This document shows, piece after piece, positions 1 to 6,552 of a DNA stretch of 44,437 nt. Below the pieces are notes generated by a model. It made no database searches. It was not told the origin of the DNA and saw only the letters and a program-made list of their open reading frames with translations. The position numbers and the translations under genes are program-made. Each line of letters begins with the position of its first letter. The stretch's first letter is position 1. The stretch comes from Algoriphagus alkaliphilus. Lineage in GTDB: Bacteria > Bacteroidota > Bacteroidia > Cytophagales > Cyclobacteriaceae. The stretch lies in the NCBI RefSeq assembly GCF_900103735.1, contig NZ_FMXE01000037.1, positions 1 through 44,437 on the forward strand, written 5' to 3'.

Positions 1-356
1 AATACCGAGGCAATATCCAAGGCCTGTCATCCGCTATCAATGTGATGATAAAGGGCTGGATCAATTATTACTGCAAGTTCCATAAATGGACTACGGTAGG
101 ATTGTGGTATTGGCTGAACAGAAAATTGATAGAATGGAAGATGGCTCAGAAACGGAGAATGGGTAAAAGAAAGGCTATCAGGTGGCTGGTAACAGTTTAC
201 CGGGGAAAGCCAAATCTATTCGCACATTGGCAACTTGTACCACCAACTCTTGGTAAAAAGTAGGGGACCTGACTTTGGAAGCGTCCGCCGCGGCGGAGAG
301 ACTATCACGCACGGTGCTGTGAGAGGTTTGGGGTGAAATTCCCCTTACCTACTCGA
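1..356 (+). mobile_element. Group II intron, 3' portion (5' part outside window)
   Basis: The window opens inside an intron-encoded maturase. About 50 bp after its stop comes a typical bacterial group II ribozyme tail: a domain V-like 3' strand (tcacgcacggtgctgtgag, about 305-323), a domain VI hairpin (ggggtgaaattcccc, 330-344) and the usual end cctactcgac near 347-356. The 3' splice junction is placed by similarity to remembered introns and is approximate. The 5' strand of domain V does not look canonical: a perfect 14-bp GC palindrome lies at 284-297 where the complementary strand is expected. The element may therefore be degenerate. Confidence 0.8.
3..263 (+). CDS. ltrA: Group II intron reverse transcriptase/maturase, C-terminal fragment
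   Basis: This is an open frame entering from the window edge, so the N-terminal RT domains are not visible. The visible 86 residues match the C-terminal end of group II intron maturases (GIIM domain). They include the hallmark stretch KGWINYYCKF, then a Trp/Arg/Lys-rich helix (LNRKLIEWKMAQKRRMGKRK) and a final RGKPNLFAHW motif. In this family the segment binds intron RNA and helps splicing and retrohoming. The reading frame is intact to its stop. Whether the whole protein is functional cannot be judged from here, especially as domain V downstream looks altered. The family assignment is firm; activity is unknown. Confidence 0.85.
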   Translation, partial: YRGNIQGLSSAINVMIKGWINYYCKFHKWTTVGLWYWLNRKLIEWKMAQKRRMGKRKAIRWLVTVYRGKPNLFAHWQLVPPTLGKK

Positions 357-632
357 CTTGGTAATCTCTCTCTCACAGATGACACAGATATGCACAGATT
401 TTTTTGAATCAAACCTTCTGTATTTTATTTTCCTATTTCCTTACTTTTTTTAAGCCTTCAAATCCATAGTTACGTCGAGTATTGTGCTCAACTAGGCATC
501 GGACATCGGTCATCGGACATCAGACAACCATTTTTTTCTTATGTCTCCGGTCTTCCCGCCTAATTCCCGCAAATTCACCTTCCCAAAAACCCTTAAATTC
601 GTTACTTTTGCTCCAAATAGAAGCAGAATCGA
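264..632. other. Intergenic: intron tail, short dispersed repeats, ffh promoter
   Basis: There is no gene here. The first 90 bp are the intron 3' end. Around 494-530 there is a run of related short phrases (catcgg, tcatcgg, catcagac). At 543-556 lies gtctccggtcttcc, a 14-mer that recurs exactly at 23267-23280 and, inverted, at 13001-13014. A candidate ffh promoter box lies at 603-610. Confidence 0.6.
603..610 (+). promoter_or_regulatory. Candidate Bacteroidota -7 box for ffh
   Basis: The sequence tactttttg-like box here reads TACTTTTG, which matches the Bacteroidota -7 consensus TAnnTTTG exactly, 22 bp before the ffh ATG. No convincing -33 TTTG lies at the normal distance, so this is a motif match only. 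Confidence 0.4.
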
Positions 633-1973
633 ATGTTTGATAATTTAAGTTTAAAGCTTGACCGGGCTTTCAAAACGCTGAAGGGGACGGGTAAAATCAC
701 CGAAATCAACGTCGCATCCACCGTAAAGGAAATCAGAAGAGCCCTGATCGATGCCGACGTTAACTTTAAAGTAGCCAAAGAAGTCACTGATACGATCCGA
801 ACCGAAGCCTTGGGCCGGGACGTTTTGATTTCCGTTTCTCCGGGCCAGCTTCTGGTAAAAATCACCCAAGAGGAGCTTACCAAGCTGATGGGTGGATCCA
901 AAGTGGACATCAAGCTGAGCGGTGATCCTGCCGTGATTTTGATTGCCGGTCTTCAGGGTTCGGGTAAGACGACCTTCACCGGGAAACTTGGGAGCTTGCT
1001 GAAAAGACAAGGTAGACAAGTTCTCTTAGTGGCTTGCGATATTTACCGACCTGCTGCGATCGATCAGCTGAAAGTATTGGGTGAGCAGATTGGAGTGGAG
1101 GTTTATGCCGAGCCTGAAAATAAAAATGCGCTTCAGATCGCTACAAATGCGATCGCCTATGCTAAGAAAACCGGCAAAAAGACGGTAGTCGTCGATACCG
1201 CGGGTCGTCTGGCAGTGGATGATCAAATGATGAAGGAGATTGAAGAGCTGAAAAAAGCACTCAATCCTTCTGAGACACTTTTTGTGGTCGATTCGATGAC
1301 GGGTCAGGATGCGGTAAATACGGCAAAGACCTTTGACGAGCGACTGAATTTTGACGGAGTCGTCCTGACCAAACTCGATGGTGATACCCGAGGTGGTGCT
1401 GCGATTTCGATTCGACACGTAGTAAATAAGCCGATCAAGTTTATTTCCACTGGCGAAAAAATGGAAAATCTGGATGTCTTCCATCCGGATCGAATGGCTC
1501 AGCGGATCCTCGGAATGGGTGATGTGATTTCCTTGGTTGAGCGTGCGCAGCAATCTTTCGACGAGGATGAAGCCAAGCGAATCAATGCCAAAATCCGTCA
1601 AAACAACTTCAATTTCGATGACTTCCTTTCCCAGCTCGAGCAGGTGAAGAAGATGGGAAATATCAAAGACCTCATGGGCATGATCCCGGGAATGGGCAAA
1701 GCCATGAAAGGTTTGGATATCGATGATGATAGCTTCAAGCCGATCGAAGCCATCATCCGCAGCATGACTCCAAAAGAGCGTCAGCAACCTGACATCATTG
1801 ATGGACGCAGAAGAAAGCGAATAGCCGATGGTTCAGGAAGGACAATCGTGGAGGTAAACAATCTCATGAAGCAGTTTGACGACATGCGCAAACTGATGAA
1901 GCAGATGAACAAAATGGGCGGGGCCAAGCAGGCCATGAGTCGCATGATGCCTCCGGGTGGAGGAAGAAGATAA
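633..1973 (+). CDS. ffh: Signal recognition particle protein Ffh
   Basis: This is the GTPase subunit of the bacterial signal recognition particle. It binds 4.5S RNA and signal sequences of nascent membrane proteins and docks with FtsY. The 446 residues are the usual length. The N domain spans about residues 1-90. The G domain starts with the P-loop GLQGSGKTT (106-114), followed by VDTAGR and TKLDGDTRGG. A Met-rich M domain (about 330-446) contains MGMIPGMGK and ends in a Gly/Arg tail. The gene stands alone on this strand between the intron remnant and a hairpin terminator. Essential housekeeping gene; assignment is very secure. Confidence 0.98.
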   Translation: MFDNLSLKLDRAFKTLKGTGKITEINVASTVKEIRRALIDADVNFKVAKEVTDTIRTEALGRDVLISVSPGQLLVKITQEELTKLMGGSKVDIKLSGDPAVILIAGLQGSGKTTFTGKLGSLLKRQGRQVLLVACDIYRPAAIDQLKVLGEQIGVEVYAEPENKNALQIATNAIAYAKKTGKKTVVVDTAGRLAVDDQMMKEIEELKKALNPSETLFVVDSMTGQDAVNTAKTFDERLNFDGVVLTKLDGDTRGGAAISIRHVVNKPIKFISTGEKMENLDVFHPDRMAQRILGMGDVISLVERAQQSFDEDEAKRINAKIRQNNFNFDDFLSQLEQVKKMGNIKDLMGMIPGMGKAMKGLDIDDDSFKPIEAIIRSMTPKERQQPDIIDGRRRKRIADGSGRTIVEVNNLMKQFDDMRKLMKQMNKMGGAKQAMSRMMPPGGGRR

Positions 1974-1993
1974 AGGGATTTCGGATTTAAACA

Positions 1994-2021
1994 ACCCGAT
2001 CGGAAATGGTCGGGTTTTTTT
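1994..2021 (+). terminator. Rho-independent terminator of ffh
   Basis: The arms acccga and tcgggt enclose a 10-nt loop and are followed directly by a T-run, about 20 bp after the ffh stop. Confidence 0.8.
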
Positions 2022-2133
2022 ATTACAAGAGATCGAAGCCATTTCAAAAGAATTAAAAAATTCCAACTAAGTTTTCTAGGGAATAGGTGTGGCTTTGAAA
2101 TTCTGTGAGACGTATTTTACTTCCATTCGTTCT

Positions 2134-2307
2134 CGTTCCATCGGAACGCTTGGTCGGTAGAAATAAGTTTGAGGTTATGGAATTCGTTCCGTAGGAACGT
2201 TTGGTGAAAAACAGCTATGTTCAAGAGATAAGTCACCATGCGTTCCGCTGGAACGCGGAGGTGTTTGTCGGGAGTTTTGGTTGCCTACGTGATGTCCCGC
2301 TGGGACA
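2134..2307. repeat. REP-like four-hairpin cassette, copy a
   Basis: Four short hairpins follow one another, each with a 6-bp stem and 3-nt loop. H1 is at 2134-2148 (cgttccatcggaacg), H2 at 2185-2199 (cgttccgtaggaacg), H3 at 2240-2256 (gcgttccgctggaacgc) and H4 at 2293-2307 (tgtcccgctgggaca). Spacers are 36, 40 and 36 nt. H1 is followed by ttggtcggtag and H2 by tttggtga. The order and spacing are the same as in the three other copies downstream. Confidence 0.85.
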
Positions 2308-2462
2308 TGTGTCGCAGGTAAGATGGGATTTTTACCCGTAGATTTTGCTTCTGACAAGCTATCTGGTTCGGATTTGGATCAGTATTGAAAGCGAATTTTA
2401 ATCGGATCGTTAGAATCTGAACTCGCTCATTTTGCAGCCAAAATCCACGATTCCTGATCCAT

Positions 2463-3117
2463 CGTTCCAGCGGAACGACTGGTCGGTAGTTTAAGGTGTA
2501 ATCGTAGGTAGGATTCGTTCCGTAGGAACGTTTGGTGATTTTTTCTAAAACCAATAAATTAAGGAAATAAAATTTTTCAGCTATGGCAAATACTTACACT
2601 CAAATCCACATCCATTTAATCTTTGCAGTCAAGTTTAGAAAGGCTTTAATAAATTCAACTTGGAAGGAAAGGTTACACCAATATTTTACTGGGATGATCC
2701 AGAAAAATAATCATAAAATGCTCCAAATCAATTCCATGCCTGATCATATTCATATGCTGATCGGATTAAGACCTGAACAGGCACTTTCTGCTTTAGTCCA
2801 AAATATTAAATCGGAAACAAGTAAATGGATAAATGAGAATAACTTTTGCGAAGGAAAGTTCCAATGGCAGGATGGTTTTGGAGCATTTTCATATGCGAAA
2901 AGCCAACTTCCAAATGTTATAAGATATATCATCAATCAAGAGGAGCATCATCGCAAAAAAACCTTTCTTGAGGAGTATAAATCATTTTTGAAAGCATTTG
3001 AAGTGGATTGGGAGGAAAAGTACATTTTTGAAGATCTCAAATAACACCAAGCGTTCCGCTGGAACGCGGGCTTTTCATCCTAGGTTTAGGTTACCGATCA
3101 GATGTCCCGCTGGGACA
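2463..3117. mobile_element. REP-like cassette copy b carrying the Y1 transposase gene
   Basis: H1 is at 2463-2477, H2 at 2516-2530, H3 at 3051-3067 and H4 at 3103-3117. In copies a, c and d, H2 and H3 are exactly 40 nt apart. Here that interval is 520 nt and holds the complete transposase gene. The interval begins tttggtga after H2 and ends aacaccaa before H3, so the gene sits between inverted borders. The simplest reading is that copy b is the autonomous element and the 40-nt copies are internally deleted (MITE- or REP-like) derivatives. Confidence 0.75.
2583..3044 (+). CDS. tnpA: IS200/IS605-type Y1 transposase (TnpA), REP-associated
   Basis: This is a single-strand HUH transposase of the Y1_Tnp family, 153 residues, which is full length. 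The HUH metal-binding motif is DHIHM (His55, His57). The nucleophilic tyrosine is probably Tyr115 in NVIRYIINQEEHH, matching the YIxNQ helix of IS200/IS605 enzymes. WQDGFGAFSY (95-104) is typical of Bacteroidota members. Family enzymes recognise hairpins at the ends of their element and cut beside them as single strands. The gene is embedded between hairpins H2 and H3 of a cassette found in four copies here, which suggests these hairpins are its substrates. No TnpB gene is present. The frame looks intact. The family is secure; the link to the hairpins is inference from position. Confidence 0.92.
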   Translation: MANTYTQIHIHLIFAVKFRKALINSTWKERLHQYFTGMIQKNNHKMLQINSMPDHIHMLIGLRPEQALSALVQNIKSETSKWINENNFCEGKFQWQDGFGAFSYAKSQLPNVIRYIINQEEHHRKKTFLEEYKSFLKAFEVDWEEKYIFEDLK

Positions 3118-3594
3118 AGGGTTGTCAAATGACGATCATAAAAAAACAAAAATTTTAGTGGGAATGGAAGAGATAGATTGGTTAATGTGCAATGAAAGGT
3201 ATTCATCAGAACCTCGTTCCAGCGGAACGGTTGGTTGGTAGTTAAAGGTGTAATCGGACGATGGGATCGTTCCGTAGGAACGTTTGGTGAAAAACATACA
3301 AGTTACAAGCACATGTCACGATGCGTTCCGCTGGAACGCGGGCTTTTCATCCTAGGTTTAGGTTACCGATCAGATGTCCCGCTGGGACAAGGGTTGTCAA
3401 ATGACGATCATAACAAATCAAAATTTTTGGTGGGAATGGAAGAGATAGATTGGTTAATGTGCAATGAAAGGTATTCATCAGAACCTCGTTCCAGCGGAAC
3501 GGTTGGTTGGTAGTTAAAGGTGTAATCGGACGATGGGATCGTTCCGTAGGAACGTTTGGTGAAAAACATACAAGTTACAAGCACATGTCACGAT
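3051..3594. repeat. Two tandem 272-bp repeat units
   Basis: The block from H3 to the next H3 (3051-3322) is repeated nearly identically at 3323-3594, and a third H3-H4 start follows at 3595. The unit is H3-H4, about 97 nt of linker, then H1-H2 and the 40-nt spacer. Only a few differences are visible, for example an A-run at about 3138-3144 against a different sequence in the second copy. This points to recent duplication or unequal crossing-over. Confidence 0.9.
3215..3389. repeat. REP-like four-hairpin cassette, copy c
   Basis: H1 is at 3215-3229, H2 at 3268-3282, H3 at 3323-3339 and H4 at 3375-3389. Spacers are 38, 40 and 35 nt. H1 (loop agc) is the exact reverse complement of H3 (loop gct), so the cassette has an inverted-repeat architecture. 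Confidence 0.85.
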
Positions 3595-3661
3595 GCGTTC
3601 CGCTGGAACGCGGGCTAGGTCATCGGTTTGTAAGTTACCAACCAGATGTCCCGCTGGGACA
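3487..3661. repeat. REP-like four-hairpin cassette, copy d
   Basis: H1 is at 3487-3501, H2 at 3540-3554, H3 at 3595-3611 and H4 at 3647-3661. Spacers are 38, 40 and 35 nt, as in copy c. After H4 the sequence leaves the repeat and runs into short phrases of the type tctaaagtcttgc before the guanine deaminase gene end. Confidence 0.85.
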
Positions 3662-3753
3662 TGGATATCTTGATTTCTATTGTCTAAAGTCTATTGTCTA
3701 AAGTCTTGCATCTAGAATTTAAGGTCTTGTTTCTAAAGTCTTGCTTCTAATCT

Positions 3754-4230
3754 CTAATAAAGCGTCTTATCCCCTTTTTCTTTCCAAAGCTCAAATGCCA
3801 TCAGACTCTCCTCACGAAGCAGTGAGATCATGGGGATTTTGCGGTCCGCAGGTTTTACCTCGATTTCCTGATAGATAAAGTCATCATCAAATCCGGCCTC
3901 GGCCGCGTCATTTTTGGTGCAGGCATAAAAAACTTTCGCAGGTCGCGCCCAAAATATTGCGCCGAGACACATAGGACAAGGTTCGCAGGAAGTGTAGACT
4001 TCACAGCCTTCCAGCTGAAAGTTATCGAGCGTTTTGCAGGCATCACGGATGGCTACCACTTCGGCATGTGCGGTAGGATCTTTGGTTTTCAGGACCATGT
4101 TAGAACCTTGGCCGACGATTATTCCATCCTTAACAATGATGCATCCAAATGGTCCGCCATTTCCGGCAAGCATTCCTTTTTTTGCCAGATCAATTGCCTG
4201 CAGCATGAAGTTTTTTTGGGAATCGGTCAT
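3754..4230 (-). CDS. guaD: Guanine deaminase
   Basis: This is a zinc-dependent deaminase of the cytidine/deoxycytidylate deaminase fold, converting guanine to xanthine in purine salvage. The 158-residue length and sequence agree closely with the Bacillus GuaD type. The zinc and catalytic motif is HAE (His55, Glu57) and PCPMC (Cys85, Cys88). GuaD-like signatures include GGPFGCIIVKDG, DPTAHAEV, EPCPMCLGAIFWARP and AAEAGFDDDFIY. The C-terminal tail, which closes the active site in GuaD dimers, is present and ends in LY. The gene has no operon partner: hairpin repeats lie downstream and an inverted repeat upstream. The tRNA adenosine deaminase TadA is a relative, but the GFDD region favours guanine deaminase. 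Confidence 0.88.
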   Translation of the reverse strand: MTDSQKNFMLQAIDLAKKGMLAGNGGPFGCIIVKDGIIVGQGSNMVLKTKDPTAHAEVVAIRDACKTLDNFQLEGCEVYTSCEPCPMCLGAIFWARPAKVFYACTKNDAAEAGFDDDFIYQEIEVKPADRKIPMISLLREESLMAFELWKEKGDKTLY

Positions 4231-4242
4231 GGGATAAAGATA

Positions 4243-4374
4243 GTGATCAGTTTGGAGTGGTCAGTGTTTTGGTAAGTAGTAAAGAGTGAGTAGTAAGTTG
4301 TTAGTCGGATTTACCTCTTACTACTAACTACTTACTTTTTATAAAACTGAAAACTGAGACTGCCTACTGATCAC
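4243..4374. repeat. Imperfect inverted repeat between guaD and the LytTR gene
   Basis: The outer arms gtgatcagt (4243-4251) and actgatcac (4366-4374) are exact complements. Inside them, forms of gtaagtagtaaag on the left face cttactactaactacttac on the right. The region is built of short variants of agtagtaag and could fold into one long hairpin. It lies between two genes on the minus strand and might act as a transcription boundary. Confidence 0.6.
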
Positions 4375-4378
4375 TGAC

Positions 4379-5122
4379 TCAACTCATCCACTTACTCAGA
4401 AACTCCAAAAATTGGTCTTTGTAATTGTCCCCTACAGCGATTTGATGATCTCCGGTTTGGATGACATTCTTGGATACTGAGTCAATGTGATCCAAGGCCA
4501 CAATGAAAGAACGGTGTACACGCATAAACTTTTCCGAAGGAAGTAATTCCTCCATATTTTTCATACTGGTCAATGAAAGTAGCGGGTTGGGCTTGGACTT
4601 CAGGTGCACTTTGACATAATCCTTGTAGGCTTCTACATGGGTGATATCTTTGAGCATCACTTTGACGAGTTGGTATTCAACTTTCAAAAAAATGAAATCC
4701 TGCTGGGCAACGGGCTCGGCAATTTTAGCCACAGGAGCCTGCTGAATCCGATCAAAATACTGGTAAGCTTTGGTAGCCGCCGCCAGAAATTCCTCGTAGC
4801 TGTAGGGTTTGAGCAGGTAGTCCAGCGCTTCTACTTTATAGCCTTCGATGGCAAACTGATTGTAGGCAGTGCAGAAAATAATGCGGGTTTTTTCAGAGTT
4901 TTTTTTTCCATCAAGGATTCGGGCAAGCTCCATTCCCGAGAGATCTGGCATTTGGATATCCATGAAAATGAGATGAACCTCATTTTGGTTGATAAAACCC
5001 AAAGCTTCAATGGCGTTGGAAAACTTTCCTTCCAGCTGCAAGAAGGCTGTTTGGCCAATGAATTTGCTCAGTAACTCCAGAGCCAAGGGTTCATCGTCTA
5101 TGGCGACACATTTTATAGTCAT
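4379..5122 (-). CDS. LytTR-family response regulator
   Basis: This is a 247-residue response regulator of the LytR/AlgR type. The receiver domain (about 1-120) carries the acidic pair at Asp9-Asp10 (AIDDEP), the phospho-acceptor Asp55 in FMDIQMPDLSG, and the conserved Lys in LLKPYSYEE. A linker leads to a LytTR DNA-binding domain (about 145-245) with KVEYQLVKV, VEAYKDYVKVHL and FMRVHRSFIV. It overlaps its kinase gene by 4 bp, so the two are translationally coupled and form one two-component system. The target genes are not evident; the TonB receptor transcribed divergently upstream is one candidate, by position only. Confidence 0.93.
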   Translation of the reverse strand: MTIKCVAIDDEPLALELLSKFIGQTAFLQLEGKFSNAIEALGFINQNEVHLIFMDIQMPDLSGMELARILDGKKNSEKTRIIFCTAYNQFAIEGYKVEALDYLLKPYSYEEFLAAATKAYQYFDRIQQAPVAKIAEPVAQQDFIFLKVEYQLVKVMLKDITHVEAYKDYVKVHLKSKPNPLLSLTSMKNMEELLPSEKFMRVHRSFIVALDHIDSVSKNVIQTGDHQIAVGDNYKDQFLEFLSKWMS

Positions 5123-6204
5123 GCGAGATTGATTGTCAGGTTAACCCAATACTCCATTTTGGAATCATCTTTTCCAAACTTCAATCGGTGTTTATCCGGA
5201 TAGATTAGACTTAGACGACGTTGAGTATTTGCCAGTCCGATACCGTTTTCATGGGCTTCCGGACTATCCGGATTGACAGGGAAAATGCGGTTTCTGGTTT
5301 CGAAAAACACAGTGTCTCCCATTACTTCCAGTTTGATCAGAATTTCACTTTCATGCTGTGAACTGACTCCGTGCTTGAAGCAATTTTCCAGAAATGGCAA
5401 AATTAACATCGGTGCGATGATCAAATCATGTTTGGGAATTTCGATTTCGACTTTAAGCTTGACTTTTTCAGTCATTCTCATTTTCATCAACTCGATGTAA
5501 TCTTCAATGAACTTTACTTCTTTGCTCAGAAGGGTTTCATTCTTCTGATTTTCATAGAGTACGTAGCGCATCATTCTGGAAAGCTTCAGGAGGGCTTCCT
5601 GCGCCTTTTTCACATCCAGATTGGTGAGTGCGTAGATATTATTAAGTGTATTGAAGAAGAAGTGAGGATTAATTTGAGCCTTGAGGTAGGAGAGCTCGGT
5701 ATTGATGCGCTGCCGGTCGAGTTCTCTTCTGAGTGTTTCATCTTTTTGCCATTTCTGTACCAAAGCCAAGGAGGTACTCAATCCGATAGAGACCAAATAG
5801 AGCGACATCTGGAATACGTCCCCGGGGAGCCATCTTTTTCTGTTCGGATCGAAGGGCTTGTCAGGGCTGAATACAACGTGCATTTTCTCAGAGTAAAGCG
5901 TAAACTGTTCAAAGTAGATAATCAGTCCATAAAAAAACACACCTCCTAGAATCACGATCAAGAGGAAGAGGTAGTTTTTTCCCTGAAGGAGGATTTTGGG
6001 TACTGTAAAGGATGCGTTTGTATAGAAAACTGATATCAGCAGGACAACAAGAAATACCTGTTTCCACCAGAATTGGACGGGCAATTGGATTTCTCCCATC
6101 CGCCAGGAGAGCGGAGAGAGCAATAATAATACAATACACAGCATTAACCAGCCGAGGATGTGTACTAAAACCGAGAGCCTTTTTTTAGGGGTGAATGATA
6201 GCAT
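5119..6204 (-). CDS. LytS-like sensor histidine kinase
   Basis: A membrane histidine kinase of the His_kinase (PF06580) family, 361 residues. Four membrane segments are visible at about 11-31, 48-65, 78-98 and 130-149. They are followed by a coiled linker and the phospho-acceptor box KAQINPHFFFNTLNNI with His181. The ATPase domain has the N-box-like LPFLENCFKHGV and the Gly-rich NGIGLANTQRRL. No separate sensor domain is seen beyond a short extracytoplasmic loop between the third and fourth segments, so the stimulus is unknown. Its stop overlaps the start of the LytTR regulator by 4 bp, so it is first in a two-gene operon. Confidence 0.93.
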   Translation of the reverse strand: MLSFTPKKRLSVLVHILGWLMLCIVLLLLSPLSWRMGEIQLPVQFWWKQVFLVVLLISVFYTNASFTVPKILLQGKNYLFLLIVILGGVFFYGLIIYFEQFTLYSEKMHVVFSPDKPFDPNRKRWLPGDVFQMSLYLVSIGLSTSLALVQKWQKDETLRRELDRQRINTELSYLKAQINPHFFFNTLNNIYALTNLDVKKAQEALLKLSRMMRYVLYENQKNETLLSKEVKFIEDYIELMKMRMTEKVKLKVEIEIPKHDLIIAPMLILPFLENCFKHGVSSQHESEILIKLEVMGDTVFFETRNRIFPVNPDSPEAHENGIGLANTQRRLSLIYPDKHRLKFGKDDSKMEYWVNLTINLA

Positions 6205-6552
6205 ATGGTTGATTTTCAGTATCCAAACTAAAACAAATTACTTCTATCCCTCAAATACAATCTACCAAAACTGCGATTTGACCTATGGAAAGCCCTATTG
6301 AGCGGATAAAGCCTTAAATCGTGAATTTATCGAAGTTCGTCTTGGATTTGCTGGTATTTGTCGATGAAGAGTTCCTGCTGGTCTATTACATTTTTTAGGA
6401 CAAAACATTGCCCTCAACTTTGGGGTATCAAAAGGCGGAAGTCCCTTTTGGAAAACAACACTTTGAAATCGAGCATGACCATTCAATCACAAATTGGGCT
6501 AAAAATCATAAAAGCGAGATTCCATGTGGCCTTTGAGAAAAATAACCTACAC

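Noticed and set aside
2134..3661. Regularly spaced repeats suggesting a CRISPR array
   Set aside because: The repeats are four different hairpins in fixed order, and the spacers are also repeated; there are no unique spacers and no cas genes.
3235..3701. Two overlapping open frames coding for nearly the same Cys/Gly-rich peptide
   Set aside because: They are translations of the duplicated hairpin cassettes; the similarity follows from the DNA repeat and there is no gene-like start context.
4604..5949. Long plus-strand open frames opposite the LytTR and LytS genes
   Set aside because: They are antisense to two well-supported coding regions and show no recognisable domain.
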